A stretch of 64,000 nt of DNA from Sphingomonas echinoides (GTDB taxonomy: Bacteria > Pseudomonadota > Alphaproteobacteria > Sphingomonadales > Sphingomonadaceae), in assembly GCF_029623395.1 (NCBI RefSeq), contig NZ_JAPYKK010000022.1, positions 1 through 64,000 of the forward strand, given 5' to 3'. Below are positions 50,824 through 60,017 of the stretch, piece by piece. Under the pieces are notes generated by a model. That model had not been told where the DNA came from and did no database searches. It worked only from the letters and a program-made list of their open reading frames with translations. Made by a program: the position numbers and the translations under genes. The stretch's first letter is position 1. Each line of letters begins with the position of its first letter.

Positions 50824-52437
50824 TTATTCTTCCTCGTCGGAATAAGCGAAGGGGTCGGTCGCGACCGGCTTGGTCGGCAATGGCGGGCGAGGCAAGGCCT
50901 TGTCCGCATTTGCTGCATTGACCAGGAACGATGCGAGGATCGTCGCGCCCTGCCGCATGTCGTCGCCCTTCAGGTGATCGAACGTGTCGATGCTCGAATG
51001 GTGCACCCGGCTGTCATAGTCGAGCGGATCCTGGATGAACTGGAATCCCGGCACGCCGACCGACTGCAGGAAGACGTGATCGGTCCCGCCGGTCTTGCGG
51101 ATCACCACGTCGGTCGCGCCCATCGGTGCGAACGGCGCGAGCCAGTCGCGGAAGATCGGCACCACCGCCGGATTGTTCTCGACATAGATGCCGCGGATCT
51201 TGCCCGAGCCATTGTCGAGGTTGAAATAGGCCGCAAGATCGCCCCAGCCCGGGCGTGGCGTGATCGGCCAGCGGTTGGCCCAGCCGGTGTAGAGTTTCAG
51301 CCCAGTCAGCTTCGGGTCGCCGGGGGTGCCGCGCGTGGCGAGATGCTTCTCGACATAGGCGAGCGAGCCGAGCAGCCCCTGTTCCTCGCCCGCCCACAAA
51401 GCGAAGCGGATCGTCCGCTTGGGGCGGATGCCGGTCTTGGCGATGATCCGCGCGGCCTCCATCACCATCGCGGAGCCGGCGCCATTGTCGGCGGCGCCAT
51501 CGGCCGCGACCCACGAATCGAGATGCGCACCCGCCATGACATAACCAGCCTTGGGGTCGGTTCCGGGAATTTCGGCGAGGACGTTGTACGCTTGCGTATC
51601 GCTGTCATCGAACCGCACGTCGCTGGTGATCTCGAGCGTTGGGGCGGGGCCGACCTTGGCAAGGCGCGCGAGGCGGCGGTAATCTTCCGCCGCGATCTGC
51701 ACTGCGGGGAGCGACGGCGTGTCCCCGACCCCGAACGTATAGCCTTCGCCGCTGACGAGCTTCCCGTCGCGATACGCCATGGTCGCCATCGCGACCGCGC
51801 CTTCCGCCTTGAGGAACGCATCGAGTTTCTTGGCATAGTCGAGCCGCTTGACGCGGCGGTCGACCGCGTCGGGGTCGTAGTTCGGCTGCTGGTACTGATC
51901 GAGCTTGCGCAATTCCTCCGCGCTGTAGCGCTCGAACGCGGCTTCCTTCGGCTCCGATCCGGTGTCGGGGAGGGTGACGAGGACGATCTTGCCGGAAAGC
52001 TGACCGTGCCATTTGGCGAAGTCGCGCTCGTGCTTCATCGGGGCGACGATGATCGGCGCGCGCAGTGGGCCGTTGGTCGCGGGCGTCCAAGCGATCGGGA
52101 TCGCGGTCAGCGGGATCGGGCGCGGGGTCAACATCCGCACGCTGGAGCTGACGATCGACCAGCCGCGGCCGAAATCGAACCCCTCCTTGTGGACGTTGCG
52201 CAGGCCCCATTCGGTGAATTTCGCCTGCGTCCAGGCTTCGGCCTGCCGCATCGCGGGGGAGTTGGTCATGCGTGGGCCGATCACGTCGGACAGATGCGCG
52301 GCGATCGGCATGACGTCGCTGTGCGCGGTGCCTTCGTCGAGGATCCGGGCGAGTTGCGCGCGATCGCCGCTCTGCGCAAACGCGGGCATCGTGGCGACGA
52401 GCGCGACGGTGCTGGCAAGAAGCAGGAATCGACGCAT
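50824..52437 (-). CDS. M28-family zinc metallopeptidase, exported
   Basis: 537 residues with a signal peptide (FLLLASTVALVATMPAFAQ). A PA-like insert lies in the first half. The catalytic zinc domain reads GAHLDSWVAADGAADNGAG (His/Asp ligands), WAGEEQGLLGS (Glu-Glu base and ligand), a later ligand Asp in NLDNGSG, and a final His in VHHSSIDTFD. It is an aminopeptidase or carboxypeptidase of the periplasm. GGGGGG lies about 6 nt before the ATG at 52437. Upstream is a tRNA-Tyr gene. Confidence 0.88.
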   Translation of the reverse strand: MRRFLLLASTVALVATMPAFAQSGDRAQLARILDEGTAHSDVMPIAAHLSDVIGPRMTNSPAMRQAEAWTQAKFTEWGLRNVHKEGFDFGRGWSIVSSSVRMLTPRPIPLTAIPIAWTPATNGPLRAPIIVAPMKHERDFAKWHGQLSGKIVLVTLPDTGSEPKEAAFERYSAEELRKLDQYQQPNYDPDAVDRRVKRLDYAKKLDAFLKAEGAVAMATMAYRDGKLVSGEGYTFGVGDTPSLPAVQIAAEDYRRLARLAKVGPAPTLEITSDVRFDDSDTQAYNVLAEIPGTDPKAGYVMAGAHLDSWVAADGAADNGAGSAMVMEAARIIAKTGIRPKRTIRFALWAGEEQGLLGSLAYVEKHLATRGTPGDPKLTGLKLYTGWANRWPITPRPGWGDLAAYFNLDNGSGKIRGIYVENNPAVVPIFRDWLAPFAPMGATDVVIRKTGGTDHVFLQSVGVPGFQFIQDPLDYDSRVHHSSIDTFDHLKGDDMRQGATILASFLVNAANADKALPRPPLPTKPVATDPFAYSDEEE

Positions 52438-52626
52438 GATAACCCCCCGGTCGTTGAACGCCGCCCGACCGGCGACGGTCTGACCGGTATGCGGGCAGCG
52501 CGACCGGTGCAAGCCCGACCCGATTGTACAAATTCCCGCTGCTGGGGCGTTGACAGCACGCCAACCGGTCGGCATTGGACGCCCTCGCTTTTCGGAGCGA
52601 CCATCCCCCCGGGGATGCGAGCCTGG

Positions 52627-52712
52627 GGACAGGTGGCCGAGTGGTTAAAGGCAGCAGACTGTAAATCTGCCCGTGCAAGCGTACGCTGGTTCGAATCCAG
52701 CCCTGTCCACCA
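52627..52712 (+). tRNA. tRNA-Tyr (GTA)
   Basis: An 86-nt cloverleaf with CCA encoded. The acceptor GGACAGG pairs with CCTGTCC, the anticodon loop is CTGTAAA with GTA, there is a class II variable arm, and the T-loop is GGTTCGAATCC. Confidence 0.96.
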
Positions 52713-52992
52713 TCTTCTTCCGGCGGTTCCGGAAGATTTCAGCGTCAGAGAGCAGGTCGATGTCGCCCCTTGGGGGGACATGATCGATCGGTGCGCGGGC
52801 GTCATGTGCGCCTGGTGCCGCGTACGAACCGATCCGGCGTGACTGCCAGGTTTGTGGCTCGGCGGGATCTTTACAGAACCGCGGCTGGCGCACATCGTCG
52901 CGCAGTCTTCGAATACCCTTTCCTGCAGGGCAATGGCGTCGTGCCAGGGCCTTACCCTTCCCGGTCGATCGACCAACCGTCAAGGATTCGCC

Positions 52993-53550
52993 ATGCGCCG
53001 CGTCGCCATAGTTCACGGCCATCAGGGCCGCGTCGGAAGCGCGTTCGCGTCGCGTCTTGCGCGGGACGGGTTCGAGGTGATCACCGGGGAGGCGATCTCG
53101 CGGATCGAGTGGCCGATGATCGACGCACGCGCCTATCTGTTCGACTGCGCTTACCAGCATGAGGATCCGGTCGGGCACGTCCAGCGCGCGGCGAAACACC
53201 TCGAGGATTGGCGACGTCTGGGCGGGATCTTCATTCCGTCGTCGATGCATATCGGGACCGATACCGCTTACGGCCGCGCAAAGCTGATAATCGAACAGCT
53301 CGTCGCCTTTTATCGTGGCGAAGGGGCCAATGTGGTGACCGATCGGATCGGGTATTTCCCCGGCGACGGCGTCGCGGGGGACAAGAACAACCCGTTCTAC
53401 CATGAGCTGGTGACGGGCGACGTGCTCTACGCCCGTGTCATGGCGCGGTTGGCGTCCCATGCGGAATGGCCAGTATCTGGCGAAGCGGTGCGGGGAGCAG
53501 CGCCGTCGATACACGCAGTGCAGGCGAACGTGGCGATCTCGAAAAGCTGA
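52993..53550 (+). CDS. Short SDR/NAD-dependent epimerase-like oxidoreductase
   Basis: 185 residues. The N-terminal Rossmann motif is VAIVHGHQGRVGSAFASRLA (G-x-x-G-x-x-G) and the active-site pair is Tyr93-x-x-x-Lys97 (TAYGRAKL). SSMHIGTD supplies the Ser of the triad. It is shorter than usual SDRs (about 250) and lacks a large substrate domain, so substrate is unknown. AAGGA is six bases before the ATG. Confidence 0.72.
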   Translation: MRRVAIVHGHQGRVGSAFASRLARDGFEVITGEAISRIEWPMIDARAYLFDCAYQHEDPVGHVQRAAKHLEDWRRLGGIFIPSSMHIGTDTAYGRAKLIIEQLVAFYRGEGANVVTDRIGYFPGDGVAGDKNNPFYHELVTGDVLYARVMARLASHAEWPVSGEAVRGAAPSIHAVQANVAISKS

Positions 53551-53593
53551 AGCCGGACCGGGAACGCAGCTGCCGGATTATCGGGGTCGGCGG

Positions 53594-53667
53594 TGGAGCG
53601 GGTAACGGGAATCGAACCCGTGTATTCAGCTTGGAAGGCTGCTGTACTACCATTGTACTATACCCGC
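53594..53667 (-). tRNA. tRNA-Gly (TCC)
   Basis: A 74-nt minus-strand cloverleaf with CCA encoded. The acceptor GCGGGTA pairs with TACCCGC, the anticodon loop is CTTCCAA with TCC, and the T-loop is GGTTCGATTCC. Confidence 0.96.
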
Positions 53668-53858
53668 AACGCGTTGGCGTCACACCGTCATGTCGGCGGC
53701 GCAGGCTACCATGAGTGGCCTACCGTCCGTCGATGGGATGGCCATTCGCATGATCGCGCACTGGCGGTCAATATCCCGCCGACGTTTCCGCGACATTCCT
53801 TCCGTCACCTGGAGACGGATTCGGAGAGGCTGGGCCAGACTAGTATGCGCCGATCCGC

Positions 53859-53981
53859 TCAGGCGTTCGCTTCGGAATTGTCGATCCAATAGCCCGCAAA
53901 CGCGACCAGGAAGAGCAGGATAACGACCAGCACCACCGCGACTGGTTCAAGCGTACCCACGGCGCGTTTCAGCATATCCAA
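53859..53981 (-). CDS. Small single-span membrane protein, 40 residues
   Basis: Begins MDMLKRAVGTLEPVA if started at TTG 53981, which has AGGAG 8 nt upstream; an ATG lies two codons later at 53975. A single hydrophobic span (VAVVLVVILLFLVAFAGYWI) is followed by an acidic tail (DNSEANA). The basic-in, acidic-out pattern fits a small inner-membrane protein. No partner is evident. Confidence 0.5.
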   Translation of the reverse strand: MDMLKRAVGTLEPVAVVLVVILLFLVAFAGYWIDNSEANA

Positions 53982-54366
53982 GCGATCATCTCCTACTCGT
54001 CCGGCAAGCGTTTTCTCTCCGCCGGTGTCCGACGGGAGATATGAGCCGCGACTATTACGCTCTTGGCGGGGGATCGCGGGGATCGCCCATCCGATGTTCA
54101 AGAGTGTATGGACCGACGCAAGATTCGCAACGGGCGTTAACGCTTCGTTAATCCTATCTTGCCCGGCGTGTGGCTCAAATCGGGACGGCAACGTTCTGGC
54201 TGGTTGATGGCCAGCCACGATGGACAGCGGACGTACGAACGGGCCAGCGGTCTCCGGCGGCAATCCGCCGCAAAAAGTTTCTTCTGCAACCATTCCTGAC
54301 GTCATTGGGCCTTGGCGTGCGTTACGGAATCGGCGACAGGCCAGCGAAACAAGCGAAGAGGATGCC
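53982..54366. other. Gap upstream of valine operon
   Basis: 385 bp without a supported gene. It likely carries the promoter of the mmsA operon. A short hairpin (GGCTGG at 54197-54202 and CCAGCC at 54210-54215) is present but weak. No regulator gene is found here. Confidence 0.4.
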
Positions 54367-55878
54367 ATGCGGATTATCGATCATCATATCGCCGGGCTCG
54401 CGAATGGCGGGGCAGCTGGTGGCGCGACCCGGACCGGTGACGTGTTCGACCCCAACACCGGGCAGGTCCAGGCGACGGTGAGGCTTGGCACGCAGGCCGA
54501 CCTCGATACGGCGATTGCCGCCGCGCAAAAGGCGCAGCCGGGCTGGGCCGCGACCAATCCGCAACGCCGCGCGCGCGTGATGTTCGAGTTCAAGCGGCTG
54601 GTCGAGCTGCACATGGACGAGCTTGCTGAGCTGCTGTCGTCCGAGCACGGCAAGGTGATCGCGGATTCGAAGGGCGATATCCAGCGCGGGCTCGAGGTGA
54701 TCGAATTCTGCTGCGGTATCCCGCATGTGCTCAAGGGCGAGTACACCCAGGGTGCGGGGCCGGGGATCGACGTCTATTCGATGCGCCAGCCGCTCGGGAT
54801 CGGTGCGGGGATCACCCCGTTCAACTTCCCCGCGATGATCCCGCTGTGGATGTCGGGCGTCGCGATCGCGACGGGCAACGCGTTCATCCTCAAGCCCTCC
54901 GAGCGTGACCCTTCGGTCCCGGTCCGGCTCGCCGAGCTGTTCCGCGAGGCGGGGTTGCCCGAGGGCATCCTCCAGGTCGTCCACGGCGACAAGGAAATGG
55001 TCGACGCGATTCTCGATCATCCCGCGATCAGCGCGGTGAGCTTCGTCGGTTCGTCGGACATCGCGCATTACGTCTACAAGCGCGGCGTCGCGGCGGGGAA
55101 ACGCGTCCAGGCGATGGGCGGGGCGAAGAACCATGGGATCGTCATGCCCGATGCGGATCTCGATCAGGTCGTCGCGGATCTGTCGGGCGCGGCGTTCGGC
55201 TCGGCGGGCGAGCGGTGCATGGCGTTGCCGGTCGTGGTGCCGGTCGGCGAGAAGACCGCGATCGCGCTGCGCGAAAAGCTGATCCCGGCGATTGCCGCGC
55301 TGCGGGTCGGGGTCTCGACCGACAAGGACGCGCATTACGGCCCGGTCGTGAATGCCGCGCACCGCGCGCGCATCGAGCAGTGGATCCAGACCGGCGTCGA
55401 CGAGGGCGCGGAGCTGGTCGTCGATGGGCGCGGGTTCGCGCTTCAGGGGCATGAGAAGGGGTTCTTCATCGGCCCGTCGCTGTTCGACCATGTCACCCCG
55501 TCGATGGAATCGTACAAGGAGGAAATCTTCGGGCCGGTCCTCCAGATCGTCCGCGCGGACGATTTCGATCATGCCGTCCGGCTTCCGAGCGAGCATCAGT
55601 ATGGCAACGGCGTGGCGATCTTCACGCGCAACGGCCATGCGGCGCGCGAATTTGCGGCGCGGGTCAATGTCGGGATGGTCGGGATCAACGTGCCGATCCC
55701 GGTGCCGGTCGCCTATCACACGTTCGGCGGGTGGAAGCGCAGCGCATTCGGCGATACCAACCAGCACGGCATGGAAGGCGTCAAGTTCTGGACCAAGGTC
55801 AAGACCGTGACGCAGCGCTGGCCCGACGGCGGGGTGGGCGACGGCGCCAATGCGTTCGTGATTCCGACGATGGGCTGA
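54367..55878 (+). CDS. mmsA: CoA-acylating methylmalonate-semialdehyde dehydrogenase
   Basis: 503 residues of the ALDH superfamily. The nucleophile is Cys284 in GERCMALP. The usual ELGG general base is replaced by MGGAKNH (about 250-256), which marks the CoA-acylating MMSDH group. GITPFNFPAMIP and FVGSSDIAHYVY are the cofactor segments. It oxidises methylmalonate semialdehyde to propionyl-CoA, the last step of valine breakdown. GAGGA precedes the ATG. First gene of the five-gene valine operon. Confidence 0.94.
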   Translation: MRIIDHHIAGLANGGAAGGATRTGDVFDPNTGQVQATVRLGTQADLDTAIAAAQKAQPGWAATNPQRRARVMFEFKRLVELHMDELAELLSSEHGKVIADSKGDIQRGLEVIEFCCGIPHVLKGEYTQGAGPGIDVYSMRQPLGIGAGITPFNFPAMIPLWMSGVAIATGNAFILKPSERDPSVPVRLAELFREAGLPEGILQVVHGDKEMVDAILDHPAISAVSFVGSSDIAHYVYKRGVAAGKRVQAMGGAKNHGIVMPDADLDQVVADLSGAAFGSAGERCMALPVVVPVGEKTAIALREKLIPAIAALRVGVSTDKDAHYGPVVNAAHRARIEQWIQTGVDEGAELVVDGRGFALQGHEKGFFIGPSLFDHVTPSMESYKEEIFGPVLQIVRADDFDHAVRLPSEHQYGNGVAIFTRNGHAAREFAARVNVGMVGINVPIPVPVAYHTFGGWKRSAFGDTNQHGMEGVKFWTKVKTVTQRWPDGGVGDGANAFVIPTMG

Positions 55879-55918
55879 GGCGCTTCGCCTCCCTGATGAC
55901 AGCATAAGAAAGCCTCTC

Positions 55919-57064
55919 ATGACCGACCAGTTCGACCTCACCGACGATCAGCGCGAGATCCAGGAGCTCGCGCGCCGCTTTACCGCCGACCGGATCAGCC
56001 CGTTCGCGGCGGAGTGGGACGAGAAGCACATCTTCCCGCGCGACACGATCAAGGCGGCGGCGGAGCTGGGCTTCGCGGCGATCTACGTTTCCGAGGAATC
56101 GGGCGGGATCAATCTCGGGCGGCTCGAAGCGGCGTTGATCATGGAGGCGATGGCCTATGGCTGCCCGTCGACCTCGGCGTTCATCTCGATCCACAATATG
56201 GCGAGCTGGATGATCGACCGGTTCGGCGGGCAGGGGGTGAAGAACAAGTACCTCCCGTCGCTCGTCACGATGGACCGGATTGCCAGTTACTGTCTGACCG
56301 AGCCGGGCTCGGGCTCGGACGCCGCCGCGCTCAAGACCCGCGCGGTCCGGGATGGCAATCATTATGTCGTCAACGGCACCAAGCAGTTCATCTCGGGCGG
56401 CGGCGAGAACGAAGTCTATGTCACGATGGTCCGCACGGGTGAGGAAGGCCCCAAGGGCATTTCGTGCCTGGTGATCGAGAAAGACATGCCCGGCGTCAGC
56501 TTCGGCGCGAACGAGCGCAAGCTGGGCTGGCACTCGCAACCGACCGCGCAAGTGGTGTTCGAGGATGTGCATGTCCCTGTGGATAACCTTGTGGGCGGCG
56601 AGGGCGAGGGGTTCCGCATCGCGATGATGGGGCTCGATGGCGGGCGCTTGAACATCGGGGCGTGTTCGCTCGGCGGGGCGCAGCGGTGCCTCGATGAATC
56701 GATCGGGTACACCAAGGATCGCAAGCAGTTCGGCAAGGCGATCGGGGATTTCCAGAACACCCAGTTCATGCTCGCGGACATGGCGACCGACCTCGAGGCG
56801 GCGCGCGCATTGCTCTACATGGCGGCAGCGAAGGTGACGGCGAACGCGCCAGACAAGACCAAGTTCGCGGCGATGGCGAAGCGGCTGTCGACCGACATCG
56901 GCTCGCTGGTGGCGGATCGCGCGCTGCAATTGCATGGCGGCTACGGCTATCTGATGGATTACCCGATCGAACGCTTCTGGCGCGACCTTCGCGTGCATTC
57001 GATCCTCGAAGGGACCAATCAGGTGATGCGGATGATCATCGGGCGCGAATTGACGCGCCAGTAG
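55919..57064 (+). CDS. Acyl-CoA dehydrogenase, probable isobutyryl-CoA dehydrogenase
   Basis: 381 residues with normal acyl-CoA dehydrogenase layout. YCLTEPGSGSDAA is the FAD/substrate signature, ALQLHGGYGYL the second, and Glu364 in SILEGTNQVMRMI the likely catalytic base. The neighbours are all valine-pathway genes, so isobutyryl-CoA is the probable substrate; short branched acyl-CoA in general cannot be excluded. It follows mmsA after 40 bp and should pass electrons to ETF. Confidence 0.9.
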   Translation: MTDQFDLTDDQREIQELARRFTADRISPFAAEWDEKHIFPRDTIKAAAELGFAAIYVSEESGGINLGRLEAALIMEAMAYGCPSTSAFISIHNMASWMIDRFGGQGVKNKYLPSLVTMDRIASYCLTEPGSGSDAAALKTRAVRDGNHYVVNGTKQFISGGGENEVYVTMVRTGEEGPKGISCLVIEKDMPGVSFGANERKLGWHSQPTAQVVFEDVHVPVDNLVGGEGEGFRIAMMGLDGGRLNIGACSLGGAQRCLDESIGYTKDRKQFGKAIGDFQNTQFMLADMATDLEAARALLYMAAAKVTANAPDKTKFAAMAKRLSTDIGSLVADRALQLHGGYGYLMDYPIERFWRDLRVHSILEGTNQVMRMIIGRELTRQ

Positions 57065-57090
57065 ATCCCGCGAAGCGAAGCCCCCTTCCT

Positions 57091-57154
57091 CTTCGTGGCT
57101 TTGTGGCTTTGTGCGAGAAAGAGTCTTCGCGCACGAAGCCACAAAGACACGAAG
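57091..57154. repeat. Intergenic inverted repeat related to 47534-47708
   Basis: Arms rich in CTTCGTGGCTTTGTG and its complement form an imperfect palindrome between the acyl-CoA dehydrogenase and the hydrolase gene. The core matches the arms of the larger element near 47.6 kb, so both belong to one dispersed repeat family. Confidence 0.65.
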
Positions 57155-57174
57155 ACAGTGATGAGAGACCGTGC

Positions 57175-58218
57175 ATGACCAGCGACGTCCTGACCTCGAT
57201 TGAAGGGCCTGTCGGCCGGATCCGGCTCAACCGCCCGAAGGCGCTTCATGCGCTGACCACCGACATGTGCACTGCGATGCTCGATGCGCTCGACGCGTGG
57301 CGTGCCGACCCCGCGATCGAGGCGGTGCTGCTCGACCACGCCGAGGGCCGGGGCTTCTGCGCGGGTGGCGACATCCGGATGCTCGCGGAAAGCGGTGCGG
57401 CGGATGGCGTTGCGGCGCGCGCGTTCTTCCATACCGAATATCGCCTTAACCACCGGCTGTTTACCTACGCCAAGCCGACCGTCGCGTTCATGGACGGGAT
57501 CACGATGGGCGGCGGCGTGGGCATCGCCTGCCCGTGCGATTTCCGCGTGGCGACCGAGAACACCAAGTTCGCGATGCCCGAGACCGGGATCGGTCTGTTC
57601 CCCGATGTTGGCGGCGGCTGGTATCTGTCGCGGCTGCCCGGGCGGATCGGGCAGTATCTCGCGCTGACCGGGCACCGGCTCGACGGGGCGGAGTGCCTCG
57701 CGCTGGGTCTGGCAACGCATTATTTGCCGAGCGTATCGCTGGACGACGCCAAGGCGCGGATCGCCGCCGACCCGCAAGCCATCGCGGCGACGCTCGACGC
57801 GATGAGCGAGGCCCCGCAGGACGCGAAGATCCTCGCGCAGCGCGAGGCGATCGACCGGCTGTTCGCCTCGGACGTGCTCGAGGATATCTACGCTGCGCTC
57901 GAAGCCGATGGCGGGGAATGGGCGACGCAGCAGCTCGCCACGCTGCGCACCAAGTCGCCGCAGACGATGAAGGTGTCGCTCCGCCTGCTCCACGAAGGCC
58001 AGATGATGGCGACGTTCGAGGACGAGATGCGGCAGGAATATGCGATCGGCTCGCGCGTCGTGCAGCGGCATGACTTCCTCGAAGGCGTCCGTGCGGTGAT
58101 CGTCGACAAGGACAATGCCCCGCGCTGGGACCCGGCGACGCCGGAGGACGTGACCGACCACGTGATCGACCAAATCTTTGCGCCTCTCTCTCCAGCCGAT
58201 GAATGGACCCCGGCATGA
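57175..58218 (+). CDS. 3-hydroxyisobutyryl-CoA hydrolase
   Basis: 347 residues, the length and pattern of HIBCH-type crotonases rather than hydratases (about 260). CAGGDIRML is the first oxyanion segment and [37 protein letters not shown] contains the second with the hydrolase Glu in MPET. It releases free 3-hydroxyisobutyrate, which MmsB then oxidises. The ATG at 57175 follows the repeat at 57091-57154. Confidence 0.9.
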   Translation: MTSDVLTSIEGPVGRIRLNRPKALHALTTDMCTAMLDALDAWRADPAIEAVLLDHAEGRGFCAGGDIRMLAESGAADGVAARAFFHTEYRLNHRLFTYAKPTVAFMDGITMGGGVGIACPCDFRVATENTKFAMPETGIGLFPDVGGGWYLSRLPGRIGQYLALTGHRLDGAECLALGLATHYLPSVSLDDAKARIAADPQAIAATLDAMSEAPQDAKILAQREAIDRLFASDVLEDIYAALEADGGEWATQQLATLRTKSPQTMKVSLRLLHEGQMMATFEDEMRQEYAIGSRVVQRHDFLEGVRAVIVDKDNAPRWDPATPEDVTDHVIDQIFAPLSPADEWTPA

Positions 58219-58988
58219 CGTACGAAACGATCCTCGTCGAACAGCGCGACCGCGTCACCCTGATCACGCTCAACCGGCCCAAGGCGCTCAACGCGCTCAA
58301 CAGCCAGATCCTCGCCGACCTGCTCGCGGCGATGGCGGCATTCGACGCCGATCCGTCGCAAGGCTGCGCGGTCATCACCGGCAGCGAGAAGGCGTTCGCG
58401 GCGGGCGCGGACATCAAGGAGATGCAGGCGCAGGGCTTTGCCGACATGTACGCGCATGACTTCTTTGCCGGGTGGGACCGCTTCACCCGCACGCGCAAGC
58501 CGATCATCGCGGCGGTCGCCGGCTATGCGCTCGGCGGCGGGTGCGAGCTCGCGATGATGTGCGACTTCATCCTCGCCGCCGACAGCGCAAAGTTCGGCCA
58601 GCCCGAGATCAAGCTCGCGGTCTCGCCGGGCATGGGCGGCTCGCAGCGGCTGACGCGCGCGGTCGGCAAGGCCAAGGCGATGGAGATGTGCCTCACCGGA
58701 CGCATGATGGATGCGGACGAAGCCGAACGCGCCGGGCTCGCCTCGCGCGTGATCCCTGCCGCCGATCTGGTCGAGGAAGCGGTCAAGGTCGCCGCGACGA
58801 TCGCGGGCATGGCCCCGCTTGCGGTGCTGGCGAACAAGGAAATGGTCAACGCCGCGTTCGAGACCAGCCTCAGCATGGGCGTGCAGTTCGAACGCCGCCT
58901 GTTCCACGCGCTGTTCGGCACCGAGGACCAGAGCGAAGGCATGACCGCCTTCGTCGAGAAGCGCCAAGGGGTGTGGACGGGACGATAG
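58215..58988 (+). CDS. Enoyl-CoA hydratase
   Basis: 257 residues. Both catalytic glutamates are present, in GGGCELAMM and GQPEIKLAV, with AAGADIKEM for the oxyanion hole. It likely hydrates methacrylyl-CoA to 3-hydroxyisobutyryl-CoA in this pathway. The ATG at 58215 overlaps the hydrolase stop (ATGA); an in-frame ATG at 58203 is possible. Its order after the hydrolase is the reverse of the reaction order. Confidence 0.92.
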   Translation: MTYETILVEQRDRVTLITLNRPKALNALNSQILADLLAAMAAFDADPSQGCAVITGSEKAFAAGADIKEMQAQGFADMYAHDFFAGWDRFTRTRKPIIAAVAGYALGGGCELAMMCDFILAADSAKFGQPEIKLAVSPGMGGSQRLTRAVGKAKAMEMCLTGRMMDADEAERAGLASRVIPAADLVEEAVKVAATIAGMAPLAVLANKEMVNAAFETSLSMGVQFERRLFHALFGTEDQSEGMTAFVEKRQGVWTGR

Positions 58989-59000
58989 AACATCTGCCTC

Positions 59001-59106
59001 CCCTCCCGCTTGCGGGAGGGGCCGGGGGTGGGCTCCCGGCTGGAGGTGGAGTGGATCATTGCAACCGGGCGCCCACCCCTCGGTCCCCTCCCGCAAGCGG
59101 GAGGGG
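59001..59106. repeat. REP-like palindrome doublet
   Basis: Two near-identical GC-rich palindromes built on CCCTCCCGC-(tt/aa)-GCGGGAGGG, at 59001-59020 and 59085-59106. They face each other across about 65 bp that contains matching GGGTGGGC and GCCCACCC flanks, so the whole forms a large hairpin. This is the usual look of REP/BIME-type dispersed elements. Confidence 0.75.
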
Positions 59107-59123
59107 AGGAAGGAATAAGAAAA

Positions 59124-60002
59124 ATGGCACGCATCGCATTCGTCGGGCTAGGCAACATGGGCGGCGGGATGGCCGCGAATCTCGCAAAGGCGGGGCATGA
59201 CGTCCGCGCGTTCGACCTGTCGGCGGACGCGCTCGACCGCGCGAAGGCGGCAGGCTGTTTGCCCGTAGGGTCCGCCACCGCGGCAGCGGATGGGGCTGAA
59301 GCGATCGTCACGATGCTCCCCGCCGGTCGCCACGTCGAGGCCGTCTATGCCGAACTGTTCTCCGCGCACGTCTCGCCCGCGACGATTTTGATCGATTGCT
59401 CGACGATCGACGTCGCCACCGCCAAGCACGTTGCCGCGCTTGCGCTCGCCAACGGCATCACCGCCGTCGACGCGCCCGTGTCGGGCGGGATCGGCGCGGC
59501 CAATGCCGGCACGCTGACCTTCATGGTCGGCGGAACCGACGCGGGCTTCGCCACGGCCAAAACGGTCCTGGAGGCAATGGGGCAGGCGGTGATCCACGCC
59601 GGCGGCAACGGCACTGGCCAGGCGGCCAAGATCGCCAACAACATGCTGCTTGGGGCGACGATGGTCGCGACGTGCGAAGCGTTCCTGCTGGCCGAGAAGC
59701 TCGGACTCGACGCGCAGACCTTCTACGACATCTCCAGCGTCTCGTCGGGGCAAAGCTGGTCGATGACGCGCTATTGCCCGGTGCCGGGGGTCGGACCGGA
59801 AACGCCCGCCGACCACGATTATCAGGGCGGTTTTGCGACCGCACTGATGCTCAAGGATCTCAAGCTCGCGGCGGAAGCGGCGAAAGACGCGGATGCGAAC
59901 ACGCCAATGGGCGCGAAGGCGGCGGACCTCTACCAGCGGTTCGCGGACGCCGGGCAGGGCGGCCTGGATTTTTCCGCGATCATCAAGATGCTGCGCGGGT
60001 GA
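59124..60002 (+). CDS. mmsB: 3-hydroxyisobutyrate dehydrogenase
   Basis: 292 residues. The N-terminal Rossmann motif IAFVGLGNMGGGMAANL begins the NAD(P)-binding domain. DAPVSGGIGAANAGTLTFMVGG and the catalytic Lys in GQAAKIANNML identify the beta-hydroxyacid dehydrogenase family. It converts 3-hydroxyisobutyrate to methylmalonate semialdehyde, the MmsA substrate. Last gene of the valine operon. Confidence 0.93.
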   Translation: MARIAFVGLGNMGGGMAANLAKAGHDVRAFDLSADALDRAKAAGCLPVGSATAAADGAEAIVTMLPAGRHVEAVYAELFSAHVSPATILIDCSTIDVATAKHVAALALANGITAVDAPVSGGIGAANAGTLTFMVGGTDAGFATAKTVLEAMGQAVIHAGGNGTGQAAKIANNMLLGATMVATCEAFLLAEKLGLDAQTFYDISSVSSGQSWSMTRYCPVPGVGPETPADHDYQGGFATALMLKDLKLAAEAAKDADANTPMGAKAADLYQRFADAGQGGLDFSAIIKMLRG

Positions 60003-60017
60003 CGCGGACGGTGCCGC

